From Scenedesmus sp. ARA3 (Eukaryota; Chlorophyta; Chlorophyceae; Sphaeropleales; Scenedesmaceae), in assembly GCA_004335835.1 (NCBI GenBank), contig RWJK01001950.1, positions 1 through 64,000 on the forward strand: DNA of 64,000 bases. Direction: 5' to 3'. The notes below the pieces were generated by a model. That model saw only the letters and a program-made list of their open reading frames with translations. It searched no databases and was not told the origin of the DNA. A program made the position numbers and the translations under genes. Positions 24,787-36,977 of the stretch are shown here, in pieces (positions within the stretch are counted from its first letter, which is position 1; every line of letters begins with the position of its first letter).

Positions 24787-26340
24787 GGAAGCATGGCATC
24801 AGGCTGCTATCAGCCAAAAGGTGTGTAAGTTGGGCACGCTGCACAAGCACTGCAGTGGCCTCCGCTGCCACAGCACCACACAGCCAGCTGCGCCACACGC
24901 GCGCCAGCCGCAACTGCTCTGCCACCACGCAACACCCCGCAAGCTTGCTGCATGCTACGCGCAGGTCAACACCAGTGTGGGCACAGCACCAGGCACATAC
25001 AGCGCAGGCTCCCTTTGACCCCTCAATGCTCATCAACCGGCCTCACCTCCACTGGCTCGTCCAGCACCACGCGCCCCCGGATGATCTGCCTGTGGTGCAG
25101 CGTGTCGTGGCAGTACCACAGCTCCAGCGCGCCCCACGCCACCTGCTTGAAGCCCTCCTCACGCGCCATGCCAGCCAGCGTGTCAACACACAGCTTTACA
25201 TTGCCCAGCAGCCGCGACAGGCTGGGCCGCACGTGCTGCAGCTCGCTGCTGCTGCTGTTGGCATGGCCGCCTTGCTGCCTGGACTGCGCAGCGGCATCCA
25301 CAAGTGCTGCGGTGCGCGCGAGTGGGTCCATGACGGGTGTGGGCACTGGCAGGTCGGCGGCGCCCTGCTGCTGCTCTGCTTCCAGCAGCGGCTGCAGCAG
25401 CTGCTGCAGCTGCTCCAGGCTGGTGCCGCTGGCCTCCATGTACTGCATCAGCGCCACTGCCGGCTTGCAGCCCAGGCTGCGGCCCTGCAGGAGCAGCAGC
25501 AGCGGCACGGCAGCACCCACACAGCAGCAGTGCTTGGTAAGAACAGCTGGAGCATGCACCAGTCAAGTGCTGCTGCAGCTGTTGCGGTACCGTGCAGATG
25601 TTTGAATCAGCTCATCACGGCTGAAAACAAGACGCCTGCATGGACCCGAGCAAGCCATGGCGGAGACCAGGCTGCCTGAGCACAGCAAGGTGTGGTGCTG
25701 CAGCGGCTCGCCCACCTGTGTGTAGCGCCTGAGGATGTGCGCCAGCTCAGCAGGCAGCGCAGACAACAGCTCCTCTGCAGCCTGCTGCTGCGCCTTCTCA
25801 CTGGCTGCTGCGGCTTCTGCTGCTGCTGCAGTTGTGTCGTCGTCCTGCCAGTCCTCAGCACAGTCGTACCACTCCTCACAGCCGCCAGCATTGTCCTGCA
25901 AGCCGCTGCTGCCAGCACTGGACAGCAGCAGCTGCTGCTCCTGCTGCTCTTCTATGGCGCCGAGACATGATGAGCCGCCAGAGCTGTCTGTGAAAGTACG
26001 CACTGTAATGTTTGTTGTGCGACTGCCTGATGCTGCAACCTTGCCCATGACAGCAGCGTTGCTCAGAGTAGGGTCTGGTGCGTCAGCGCTGACGCTGCTG
26101 CTGTTGATCAAGCCTGCAAAGGGTGCACCATCCTCCTCGTGCTTCACCTGGGCCTGGATAACGAGAAAAGGTAACCGTGACGGCATGAAGAACCTTAGTA
26201 CGCAATGATGGCTGAGCAGTGGTACCAACTAAACGAGTGAGACAGCAGCTGTCGGGCCGGAGAGCAGCACGTCCGCTGTCACTCACCTGTCCGCAACACC
26301 TAAAGCCAAACACCGTGCCTCGCTTAGTGAGCTTAGCCAT
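23115..26340 (-). CDS. START-like lipid-binding domain protein
   Basis: Seven exons (5' to 3'): 26340-26287, 26153-25716, 25484-25047, 24737-24636, 24286-24152, 23828-23680, 23385-23115. They total 1,587 nt (528 aa), with phase kept at all junctions. The N-terminal 165 residues are a low-complexity acidic linker with an Ala/Glu helix. From about residue 170 onward the pattern fits a StAR-related lipid-transfer (START) fold: ARELDLATSWNPAITEMMEL, then LLWTPWPLPQPEVVNYAVG, then SREEAVLIATHG, GGFKFMPLPP, MEVTVLVSIDAS, and the long C-terminal helix WVVPDALISFVLKVFAPL. START domains bind sterols, phospholipids or other hydrophobic ligands; the ligand here is not predictable. There is no signal peptide or clear membrane segment, so a cytosolic location is likely. 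Several introns end in CTG repeats. Confidence 0.8.
23572..23601 (-). repeat. CAG/CTG tract in an intron of the START-like gene
   Basis: Ten CAG units on the plus strand within the intron 23386-23679. It is not adjacent to a splice site. Confidence 0.8.
24498..24629 (+). repeat. Four 33-bp tandem repeats in an intron
   Basis: The unit beginning GCTGCGCTGTGTGCACCTG is repeated four times with one or two changes per copy. It lies in the intron 24287-24635 of the START-like gene, starting six bases past its 5' splice site on the coding strand. Confidence 0.9.
24738..24784 (-). repeat. (CTG)n tract at the end of an intron
   Basis: A CTG run on the coding strand ends in TTGCTGCAG, the acceptor for the exon starting at 24737. 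As in the lectin gene, the triplet tract takes the place of a normal polypyrimidine tract. Confidence 0.8.
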
Positions 26341-27111
26341 TAGCCCCTCAGCTTATGAAAACCTCCTCTGCTTGGACCCCCCGACCCAGCAGTTTGCTAC
26401 CTTCTGTTTAAGGTTAGCGCTGCAGGCTATGTTTGCTACTTCATTGTGTCCACAATGCCTCGACAGTGTTTGTGTAAGCAGTGCGTCGGCCGAAACTTCA
26501 GGCGCCCCTGGTCTGTTTTCGCCATTTGTCATCAGCTGTCATACAGGCCTGAGGGTTCCGTGCACAGGGGCAAGATCGCCAGCGCCGCAGGCAGCAAGCA
26601 GCTGGTCCATCCAATTTCAAGGATTTGACGCCACACGATGGGGTGGCTGTTCACTTGTGCAGCACTTGTTACCATGACATCAGCACAAGTTCATGATGGC
26701 CATGCACCCAGCTGGGGAACTTCCCCAGTATGGCACTGCAAGGCCTGCACCAACTGAGTGCCTGCATGCCGGCAGCCTAAGTCAGGTCACAAGCTGGGTC
26801 ACGAAGCCCGTAGGCCTGTTGAGCCTCATGAGACCACCTGGTACCAAACACAACCAAAGTGCTTAAGGCAGTGTGTAGACAATATAACAGCAGCGTCTCT
26901 GAGGGAAGCCACGCAGCAATGGCCTACATCCACGCTGCCGTGCTTTGAGCTTGGCCAGTTCATATGTGTTCAGGCGCACAGGCGTGCGCTGCTCCTCAGT
27001 AGTTGATTGAGCCTCCGCCTCAGCCCAAGCTGCCCCAGTTCTGACTTGAGGCGGCTTGCGGGCTTGGAGGCATGTGCGCCTGTGCTGCAGCTGCTGATGA
27101 GCAGCGCGTGC
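26341..27111. other. Intergenic region: START-gene promoter side and EF-hand 3' side
   Basis: A 771-bp region between two minus-strand genes. It should include the START-like gene's promoter and 5' UTR and the EF-hand gene's 3' UTR. No further gene or motif can be supported. Confidence 0.5.
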
Positions 27112-29306
27112 TTAATAGGGCACCAGGGCCTTGATCGCGTTGAAGGCCACGCCCAGCGCGGGCGCCAGCACAGCCAGCGGCACGTCCTTGAGGCCCTCCA
27201 TCCTGCAGCGCAGCAGCAGCAACATACATCGGCATTGAGATAACATGTTGCACCAGGGCTGGCCTGGTTTGGTGGGCAATGTGTGCAAGAAGATGAGCTG
27301 AACTGAGCTTTAGATAAGGAATCACGCTGACTCACTCATATGGCATGGCCCAGCCACAAGCTTCAAGCGGTTCAAGCAGCCTGAACTGCATCTGCTGCAG
27401 GCTCTCAGCGCAGTGCTCACCCGGGCACCTCGCCGCCGGCCTTCTTCACGCCCACAGTCAGCGCGGGCAGCAGCGCGGTCTTCACCACGGCGTCCTTGCC
27501 CACGCGCGCAAAGAACATGTCGGGGCCTGCAGGAGGCACAGCGCAGGCAGTCAACGCAGGCAGTCAACACAGGTGCAGCAATGTGGATGAGTTGCGCAGC
27601 GCATTACGGCAGCGACAGCTGAGGGCACTGAAAGGCACCACAGCTCCCATACGCAAAAGGCATGCCTGGAAGCTGGCAAGCCGCGCAAGAGCCACGCTGC
27701 TGCTATGCAAGGGGTAGCTGCCTTGACATGAACGGTTCTACAGCAGCCCGCCGCACCCGTGCTCATGAGGCTCTTGGCGAAGCGCTCAAACTCGCGATCA
27801 TCCAGTGCGCCATTGTGGTCGTCGTCAAACGACTTGAGCGCAGCCTGTGCAGGTGGCAGACAGCAGCAGTAGCAGCACTGATAGCCAGTCAGTAAGCATG
27901 CATTCACTGCGCAGGCACATGGTGTTGGCAGGGCGTGTGAAGAACGGAAGAACAGATGTGCAGACATGCCAGTGCACCCTGCAGCATGCTGGCCGCCAGG
28001 AGCGGGAACGTCATGCAGAACACATGTGCTGCAGCTGAGCAGGCTCGGCAGACAGGTGGCTGCAGCCGGCGTGCAGGTGCGGCCACCCACCTGGATGGCG
28101 TCCCTGTTCGGGGGGTCCTGCCAGCCTGCAGGCAGCAGCAGCAGCAGAAGTGTGCATGTGCAGGTGCAGCAGGCAACACCTTCAGCACATGGTGGATGCA
28201 GGGGTGTGCCAGAAGGCTACTCATACAGCAATGTGCTGGGTTCCAGCTGAAGTCCACAGCGGCGTGCACGTGCACTGAGGCAGCGACAACGCTGGAGCAG
28301 GGCTTGCGGCATTGCTGTGTGCTGCACAGCATAGCGGGTCTGTAAAGGACTGCTGCGCAAGATGTCTTCAAGTATGCTGATGCCGGAGCTGCCTGTCTGA
28401 TTGCAGGCACGGCTGCTGTGCGCCTTTGCTGCTCACCTGGCAGGCGCTTGTTGATGATGTTGTAGCTGCAGGCAGCAACAGCAACAGCCGCAGGCAATCA
28501 TAACCATATCATAGTGGATGTTGAGTGTGCACAGCTGCGTGAGAACTGCAAGCTTGAGCAGCCCTCAAAATCATGCGGAGCCCACCTGCTGTACAGCGGC
28601 TCCCGCTGATACCAACTCGCCAACCTGCCGCTGAGCACATATGCTGAGCTGCGTGGTGAAGATGCCAGCAATGCAGGCCTACGGACCAACACGGACTTGC
28701 TACCGCTGTGCTATGGCTGCCGTCGCCGGCCGCAGGCTGCCTGTGGACACTGCCAGTGCTGGTAGTGCCAGCTGGCGACTCACAGTGCCAGGATTGCCAC
28801 CTCAACCTCCAGCGGCTCGATGAGGCCATTGTTGTTGTAGTCGACCTTCTTGAACACCTGCGCACACAAGACTGGTCATGCTGGTTTGTTGCCAGCACGG
28901 CTTGGGACCCATGCAGTGCTGATCGAGTCTAGGATCCCTCTGGTTGCGGGACACCAAACACAGCCAGAGCATCTGGCGTGGACGTTGGATATTGACAAGC
29001 ACTTTATAATAACCTCAGCTCAAATGCTTTGCGTTTTTTGAGATCTGGTTGTGGCGGGTGCCTTGTACTTACCCTCTTGCACCTGCAAGCACAGGAGCAG
29101 CAACAGGAGCAACAGCAGCAGCAACAGCAGCAGCGATCTTGTCAGCAGCATTCACAGGCTGCATTTGCATTTGTAGAAGCATTGTATCGGCGATTTAGCT
29201 CTGTGCATGCACGGTCATACACGCACATCTGCAATGGACACACTGCTAGCTGTCAGAGGGTTGCAGTGCCTCACATCCATGAGAACAGGTAGTCAAAGAG
29301 ACCCAT
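27112..29306 (-). CDS. Small two-EF-hand calcium-binding protein
   Basis: Eight exons (5' to 3'): 29306-29275, 29082-29073 (a 10-nt microexon), 28857-28784, 28465-28437, 28125-28091, 27844-27757, 27526-27421, 27202-27112. They total 465 nt (154 aa), and all eight join in phase. The product begins MGLFDYLFSW. It carries two canonical EF-hand loops, DYNNNGLIEPLE (about residues 19-30) and DDDHNGALDDRE (about residues 67-78), each with the expected acidic/Asn ligands, central Gly and final Glu. Between them is an INKRLPGWQDPPNRDAIQ linker. The C-terminal half is hydrophobic and Ala/Val-rich, ending VAFNAIKALVPY, and may pack on or into a membrane. It is a calcium sensor or buffer by family; the target is unknown. 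It is divergently arranged with the GCP5-like gene across 714 bp. Confidence 0.88.
29073..29082 (-). other. 10-nt microexon of the EF-hand gene
   Basis: On the minus strand, TGTGCTTGCAG precedes ten bases, followed by GTAAGT. The ten bases complete a split Met codon and add Cys-Lys-Arg. Skipping them would shift the frame of all downstream exons, so phase strongly supports inclusion. Confidence 0.75.
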
Positions 29307-30020
29307 TGTAAGGTGAAAGGCTTTAGATGCTTAGAAAAGTTAATATATGCCTTTTAAGGCTTGATCGTGCGTTGTAAGCGGACTCGTTCGTTGGATATGT
29401 GTAACTTGAGCTGTTTGCTGAGGCGTTTGTCGCCGTGCAGCTGCCTATAAGTATCGGGTGGCCTGGCTCAACGTAATGACTCCACCAACGTGTGATCTGC
29501 TGCTTCAGAAAGAACCCTTTCCGCCCGTAAGAGAGCGCCAAGTAACACCCCGCTGTTCCGTGGTAGGACGGTTCTGCTAGCTGATGTAGATGAACGTACT
29601 AACAGCTCTGATAAGCTATTGCATCACTGGACTCAACTGGACCAAGCTTGCGCAGGTCCCCAAACTTGTTTCTTTTTGAATTCTGGAAGTGCAGGCCTGC
29701 TGACTTCCTGCAACCTGGCAGCTTTTACATCAGATCTCTTGTGTTTAAATCATACAGTATCATTGCAGTGCCCGTCAGCCACAGCATGCTGCTGGACACG
29801 CAGCAGAACTGCCCATCTGCCTACTCTTCACTGCTGAGACGATCTTGAAGACATATATGCATACCTTATCTATCAATTTGCAATTTGGTGTGCGATGCAC
29901 GCCTGGCTGGCAGCAGGGAGGGCTGGCTCGTCCATAGTTGAGCAGCAGTGTGGTGCTGCAGTGTGTCACAGCAACTACAACTCCTGCAGCAGCTAGCAGC
30001 AGAGCTAGTCGGCAGGAATC
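29307..30020. promoter_or_regulatory. Shared 5' region between divergent genes
   Basis: The 714-bp interval separates the EF-hand gene (minus) from the GCP5-like gene (plus), head to head, and must contain both promoters and 5' UTRs. No TATA box or known algal motif stands out clearly enough to mark. Confidence 0.5.
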
Positions 30021-33000
30021 ATGTCAGATTTCAGTGCCAAAGTACACGAGAAACGGCATCAGCTTACCACACAGCTTGTGGCGAAGCTGCTGGGCCTGCA
30101 GGTATGCACCAATATGTTGCATCTGCCAGGAGACAAGCTCGGGTGCATCAAACCAATTGTTGGGTTGTTTGCTTGCTCTGCTCCCTGCTGCAAGCCATGC
30201 CACTAGCTGCAGACATGGTGTGCACGTGTGCAGGGCATGCCTGAGATTCTGTTCTCACAGTGTGTTGTGCGCTGCCCCAACTGCTTCCCCACAGCCTGAG
30301 GACGAGAACTTCAGCCTTGCGCATGACTTCTGCCTGCAAAAAGAGTACTACCACAGCTTCGGGGATGTCAACCCATCAGCAGTGGAAGCCTACTATGCAG
30401 AGTGGGCACTAAGGGCAGAAGCAGCAGCAAGAGCATTCTTGAGCCTGCCCGCCAGCAACACTGCCAAGGCAGTAACGCTTGCCAGCCTACTGCCAACTGC
30501 CGGTTGACACACTATGATACTGCATCACTTCCCAAAAGAGAATGGCATGCGGACCAAGCATTTAGTATGTTGGGCTTCTGTATGTGCTTGCCTGCATCGC
30601 CTCAGCCTGCTGCTGCTGCTGCCTCTGCTTTGATCGCCTCTGCGCTCACCCAACATTCCTGCAGGCTGGCGCAGCGGCTGCAGGAGGACAGCCAGCCCAG
30701 CAAGGCCGCGGCGCTGTCAGCGCTCACCTGCAGCCTGCTGGGCAGCGACCTGGCTGCTGATGACACCCCGGAGCTCAACCACAAGCTGCTGCAGCTGCTG
30801 TCCAGCCTGGCAGGGCAGCCACTGGACAGCACACTTGAGGAGACGCCGCAGCTGCTGCAGCTCCTGTACCAGCCAGCAGAGCAGCAACAGCAGCAGCAGC
30901 AGCAACCAAGGCAGCAGAGGCAGCAGAGGCAGCAGCAGCAGGTGACGGCAGTGTCACGCTTCAGGCAGCTGCTGTGGGGCGGCAAGGCAGCAGCCGCAGA
31001 TGCCGTGAGTGAGGATGCTGCGTCAACAGCAGGCAGCAGCAGTGAGGACGAGTATGATCCTTACGCAGACGAGTCGGACCTCAGCAGCTGGGAGCCTGAC
31101 GATGAACAGCAGCAGCAGCAGCAGCAGCTGAGGCGAACAGCAGCAGCACAGCAAGATGCTGGTGATGATGCAGCAGCAGAAGCTGGGCAGCTGCAGCCTG
31201 ACACCAGCAGCAGCTCTGCGCCGGCCCTGGCAGTGTACCGGCCGGCTGCTGCGCTGCAGGCTCCACGTCAGCTGCAGCCCGGCCGCGCCACCCCTGGCAG
31301 GCACCAGCTGCTGGGCAGGCTTGCAGCAGCGCGCCCAGCTCAGCTGCAAGCCATGTGGCCTGACAGGGGCTGCTGCTTCTCTGAGCAGTACCTGGCGCAG
31401 CAGCTGCTGCGGGTGCTGCAGGGGCAGCAGGCGCATGGCTTCCTGCTGCAAGCAGAGCAGCAGGCTGGCGCAGCGCTCCTGGCGGCTGACAGCCGCGCCA
31501 CAACGCCGGTGCTGTCCCAGGGATCGCTGCAAGCGCTGCTGGCGGAGTTTGCCGAGGCAGGCAGTGCAGCACGGCAGCTGCGGCGGCTGGCTGCGCAGCT
31601 CACGCGGAGCAGGGGCAGGCCCTGGCTGCTCAGCAGCAGCAGCAGCGCCGCAGAGGCAGCGCCACAGGCAGCAGCCGGTGGCGGCACGGAATGTGGCATT
31701 GCAGGCGTGCCTGCAACCAGCTGCCTGCGCGCGTTTGGCGTGGCGCTGCAGCAGCAGCTCGACCTGATGGGCCAGCAGCTGGCAGCACTGCAGAGCACAG
31801 GCGTGGCGGCAGCAGGCACCAACAGCAGCAGCGCTCTGGCACAGCAGCCAGCGTTGACGCTGCTGCTGGTGAAGCAGCGCACGCGGCCCATCGTGCGTCG
31901 GCTGCAGCTGCTGCACAACACGGTGGAACCTGTGCTGAAAAACCTCGGCGGCTGCCCTGCTGACGCGTCAGCAGCGCTGCTAGATGGGCTACAGGAGGCA
32001 ACCAGTGCAGCAGCACTCACAGCAAGTGGGGAGCAGGGCGTGGCAGATGCTGCAGCGCTGCTGCACCTGCTGCTGTGCTCGTGTGTGCCGCTGGTGGCTG
32101 CGCTGTCGCAGTGGCTGTGGAGTGCGGCAGACGGCGCAGCGCCAGACGACAGTCAACTTGCAGCACTGCCGCCTGCTGATACAGCTGCTGCGGGCAGTCG
32201 CAGGAGCAGCGCTGATGCAGCTGATGCGCAGCAGCAGCAGCAGCAGCAGCCCCAGGGTGTCAGCTGCTGCTGCGAGGATTTCTTTATCGTGAAGCACGCA
32301 GCAGTGGCAGCCACAGACGCACGCTTCTGGCACGCTGCTTACGGCTTCAGCCAGCGGAGAACTGCTCCCTGCAACAGCAGCAGCGAACCTGCTGCAGACA
32401 CTGCCCTGGGATCAGCAGTAGCTGGCAGTACTGGCGCTGTGGAGCCAGGGGCAGATGCTGCTGTGGCCTGCCCGGCCTTCCTGCAGCCGCTTGCAGGCAG
32501 CATCATGACAGCAGGCAAGAGCGTGAGGCTGCTGGACTACATGGAGCAGGAGGAGCTGCGGCGCACCAGCTTCTGCAGCAAGAGCAGCAGCAACGGTGTG
32601 GTGCGCGCTGCCTCTGGCGCATGGCTGGGTGTTGCAGCAGCAAGGGGCAGCAGCAAGTCAGCCTGGCAGCTGGTGCGCAGCAGCAGTGCAGGAGCTGCCA
32701 CGCAGCACCTTGGGCGCCAGCCTGACAGCAGCAGCAGCGGCGATGGCAGCAGCAGCCGGCAACCCTTTGGCAAGGCCAGGAGCAGCAGCATGGGTGGGGG
32801 CAGGGCTGCAGGCCTCGTTGCTGCAGCAGCAGCAGCTGGCAGCCGTGGAAGAACACACAGGAGGCAGTGGAGCAGCACTGGCGCTGCACCTGCACCTGCA
32901 GCAGCAAGCCATCAGCCTGGTTTGAGCTTGTCCAATTTCACAAAGCAGGTGCGGCTGCAGCTGGCTGTAGCAGCGGCCGTTGCAGGTCGGTCGGAGCAGG

Positions 33001-36000
33001 ATCAGCTGCCACAGCAGTTCATTGCTGCGGCAAGCAAACTCCTGCAGCGGCAGCAGCCTGACGCGCTCCTGGCCGCAGCTGCGGGCCCGTTCGGCAAGCA
33101 AGCTGCAGGCGTTGCAGTGAGTGCAGGTGAGCTCATGCGGCAGGTGCTGCAGGCTGCTGGACAGCAGCTGTCCCAGCCATGTGCACACCCCAGTGAGGCC
33201 AGCCTGGGGCAGCAGCAGCAGCATGCAGCAGTCAGCTTGCGGGATGCGCTGCTTGCCGCAAAGGCGCAGCGGGCTGCACTTACTTCGTCAGACAAAGGCA
33301 GCGCAGTAACGCCTCCCAAGCAGCAGCCGACGCCAGCCAAGCAGCAGCAAGCACCGATCAAGGAGCAGCAAGCGCAACTCAACACAGAAGAGGCACAGCC
33401 AGAGCAGCAGGAGACAACACAGCAGCAGCAGCCGAGTGCTGACGAGGCGTGTGCTGGCAATGATCCTGCGGAGGCAGCTGACGCGCCATCAGCTGAGGAC
33501 ACGGCAGCAGGTGGCAGCAGCGGCCATGGTGCCGAGGCAGATGCTGCTGCTGCTGCTGCTGCTGCTGCTGAGTCAGCGCCTGACGTGCCGCGGCTGCTGC
33601 AGTGGCGCGACCAGCTGGAGGCGCGGCTGGCGGTCACGGGCAGCTGCCTGCAGCACATGGCACCCTGGCAGCAGCAGCAGCAGCAGCACAGCAAGCTTGG
33701 CGGGGCTGGCAGCACATGCACACCTGATGCAGTGCAGCCAGCAGCGCGTGATGCACCAGTCGCTGCTCGCGGCTCGCTGCTGCTGCCTGCTGCTGGCAGC
33801 GCCATGCCTGGCAGCTTCTCAGCCAGCCTGGCTGGGCTGTGGCCGCTGCAGCAGCCGCTGAAGGCGCACAGGTCGGCAGCAGCCGCCATCAAGCAGTGGG
33901 GCGCTGCCGGCTGCAGCAGCAGTGCAGATGACCAGCAGCAGCAGCAGCAGCAGCGGCTGTCGTGGCTGACTGGCGGCGGCCCTGGTGAGGAGCTGGTGTG
34001 GCTGCTGCTGGAGCCACCCCGCTCGTTGCCGCCGCTGCCGCAGCTGCTGGAGCAGGCGCTGCTGGCACCCATCCAGGAGCGGGTGAGATCATGGCTACCT
34101 GGCCCGGGGTTAAGGCTCAGCTGGCTGCGCTGACACGCTCGTGCTTGTGCTGCTGCTGTGCTCAGCTGCTAGCTGTTTCTTGCCGCATCGTCTGCAGCCT
34201 TTGCTGGTTTCAGGTCATGCGGCCTGCACGCTAGCCGTTCACCAATACCGCCGCCTTTGCTTCGTCTGCTGCAGCTGGAGCTTGTGGGCAGCCGGCTGCT
34301 GGGCAGCCTGATGGGCGAGTGGGGGCTGCTGCACCAGCTGCAGGGCCTGGTGGCGGTGTCCCTGCTGGCCAGCCCCACCATGGTGGAGTGGTGCGAGGCA
34401 GCCTTTGCGACAGCAGAGGCGGCACTGGAGGCCAAGCGGCAGCACAACAAAAAGGCGCGGCCGGGCAGCCCTGGCAAGGACAGGGCGGCGGCTGCTGGGG
34501 CGCGGCTGGCGGCTGGCGGCGGCGTGGGCGGCGGCCCCAGCGTGGTGCTGGGCGCGGATGAGCTGGACGTGGTGGAGCTGGAGCTGCTGCTGCAGGTGAG
34601 GCACTCGTGTTTGATTTCAGCGCTGACAGGCAGCTGCACTCTCGGGCCTCTTGCTGTAGCACACAAGCGGCCCTGGCTGACGGTGTGCTCAGCATTTGCA
34701 GAAGGCACCTTGACAATCTGTGGGTTAGCAGCTGATCCACAATCTGTGTGTTACGCCACCCAATGCAGCTGACGAAGCAACACCCCTGCTTGCATTTGCT
34801 GCTGCTGCCCTGCAGGACCTGGTGTCTGCTGCTGACTGCCCAGAGAATCCCTTGCCCGACCCCGCCTGCCTGCACCTCAGCGTCAACGTGGCAGCACTCG
34901 CAGAGCTGCGCACAGCGAAGCAGAAGCAGCTGCAAGAAGGCGGCAGCCAGGCAGCCATAGGTGACGCTGCTGCAGCAGCAACCCCAGCCGCAGCGGCGGT
35001 GGGCGCTGCGAGTGCTGCAGCCACGGGCGGGCTGTGGGGCTGTGCAGGGGAGTGGGCGGGGCTGTCATGCCGCCACCGTGGCAGCTGGCAGCTGTCGCTG
35101 CTGTACAACCCTGAGGAGCTGGCCCGCTTCAGCACGGTGAGTCACTGCAGCCGCAGCAACGCACGCGGCCAGGCACTGCCAACGAATAGCAGAGCTGCTG
35201 CGCCGGCCCAGCAGGCCAGCCGCCACTGGCTGCTGTGGCACTATGCTCTACGGATGTGGCCGAGATTGTGGCGGCAAGTGCTGTGCCCCACCAGCTGGCA
35301 TGTGAACCCCGGTCGCTGCAAGCCATTGCACACAAAAATGTTGCTGGCACGCACATGGTACCGAACCGCTGGTAGCTCCGCAAGCCTGCTGCTGCCCGCA
35401 TGACAATTGGCTGTGCTTGCTGCTGCTTGCCGCTGCCTTGTTTTTGTTCTGCTGCAGGCGTGGCGCTTCCTGGTGCAGCTGCGCTGGGTGCGGCGGCGGC
35501 TGGACGCTGCACGGCACGGCGCCTGCAAGGGCACAGCAGCACGGCACGGCGCCTGCAAGGGTGCAGCAGCGCGGCGCGGCGCCAGCAAGGGCGCGGCAGC
35601 GCGGCATGATGCAGCGGGGCAGGATGCGCGCGAGGAAGCGGCAGTCGCGGCAGCAATGCGGGCGGCCGCTGCCAGCAGGGGCCTGGCACACAGCAGGGCA
35701 GCAGGTGGGTTCGGCATGTGCTGTGCTGGGGCATCATCATGCTGGTGCATGGTTGCCGTGTTGTATTATCAGGGCTGATGGCTAACTGGTTAGCGCACAG
35801 CTGCATTATTACGTCCATGTATGTCAGCTGTCATGGCTGACTGTGTTTTGCGTTCTGTTGTTGCTGCTTGGCGGCTGCTGCTGCCTGTTGCTGCAGAGCC
35901 CGGCAGCGGCGGCAGCGCTGCCCCCAAGTGGCTGAGCGGCCGCCAGGAGCTGCTGCTGCTGCAGGAGATGGGCCAGATGATGGCGCGCTGGCAGCAGTAC

Positions 36001-36977
36001 ATCATGGACAGGCTGCTGCGCGCGGCACTGCCGGCGCTGCTGCAGGTGGGGGCGGGCCCGACAGCAGCGCACACACTGCGCACTGCGTGTGATTTGACTG
36101 AGGGGCATGCGATGAGCTCAACTGCTACGCAATTGCCAAGTGTTGGATGCATGTGCGCTGGCACGCATCTGCATACTACCTTGCACAATGCGACCTGCAC
36201 GTTGCTGCCCTGCATTGAGCGTTTGCAGCCATTGCGCATTGCTGGGTTGCATTCCTGGCGCCTCTGCACTGCTTCAAAGTGCTTGTGCACCATTGTTGCT
36301 TCCTCGCTGTGCTGCCAGGCGCTGTGCTCTGCGGGCAGCCTGGACGAGGTGCGGTCAGCAGCAGGCGCGTTCCTGGCCAAGGTCTGCAACCTGTGCAACG
36401 CGCGGCCCAGCGGCAAGGGCGCAGGAGGCACGTGGCAGCACATCGGCAGGGTGCTGGCACGGCTGATGGACAGATGCCTGGCGGCAGCAGCGGCAGCGGC
36501 GCGCCTGCAGGAGCTGCGGCAGATGCTGGACCAGGTGAGATCAAGTGGAGGTCTGCATGTGTATGTGTGTTCACAGCCTGCCAGGCAGCAAGCCGCTCTC
36601 AGGGTTGGGATTGGGATCGGCTTCGTTAGGCTCCTGCTGGTGCTCATCTGCGGCAGCCTTGCGTCCCATGTTTGCTAACGCGGAACATAGTTCATGTCAC
36701 AGTGCCTGATGTTGAGTGTGTGCCTTGCTGTTTGCTGCAGCCCGGGCTGGAGCCGGCTGAAGCGCAGCGCAGCTGGCTGGAGCTGTGCGGGCTGCGGGCG
36801 CGGCTGGCCGCCGTATCTGGCGATTGGCGGGGCGACGTGGGCTACCTGCTGCGCATTTTAAAAATGCGCAGCACCACCCTGGGTGATGCCGACGACCTGG
36901 AGGCGCTGCTGGGCTGCCTGGACGCCAACGGCTACTGGCAGCGCCTGGCGGGACACCAGCTGGCTGCTGCGCGGTAG
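30021..36977 (+). CDS. GCP5: Gamma-tubulin complex component, GCP5-like, unusually long
   Basis: Nine exons: 30021-30101, 30295-30401, 30665-34082, 34275-34595, 34816-35136, 35458-35704, 35897-36045, 36319-36534, 36741-36977. They total 5,097 nt (1,698 aa), all in phase. GCPs form the ring complex that nucleates microtubules. The N-terminal block, after a YYHSFGDVN motif and a helix ending SKAAALSALTCSLL, matches the start of GCP5-type GRIP1 regions. CPAFLQPLAGSIMTAGKSVRLL is the conserved core of GRIP1, and FFIVKHA lies before it. The GRIP2 half is recognisable from LLLEPPRSLPPLPQLLEQALLAPI through AWRFLVQLRWVRRRL and MDRLLRAALPALLQ. Animal GCP5 is about 1,000 aa; the excess here is poly-Gln, poly-Ala and Ser-rich insertions, mostly in the 3.4-kb third exon. 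Assignment to GCP5 rather than GCP4 or GCP6 is likely but not certain. Confidence 0.82.
35512..35601 (+). repeat. Three 30-bp repeats inside the GCP5-like coding sequence
   Basis: Three in-frame units each encode a ten-residue block of the type RHGACKGTAA. They lie in exon 6, right after the conserved WRFLVQLRWVRRRL helix of the GRIP2 domain, where other GCPs have a short loop. Confidence 0.85.
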
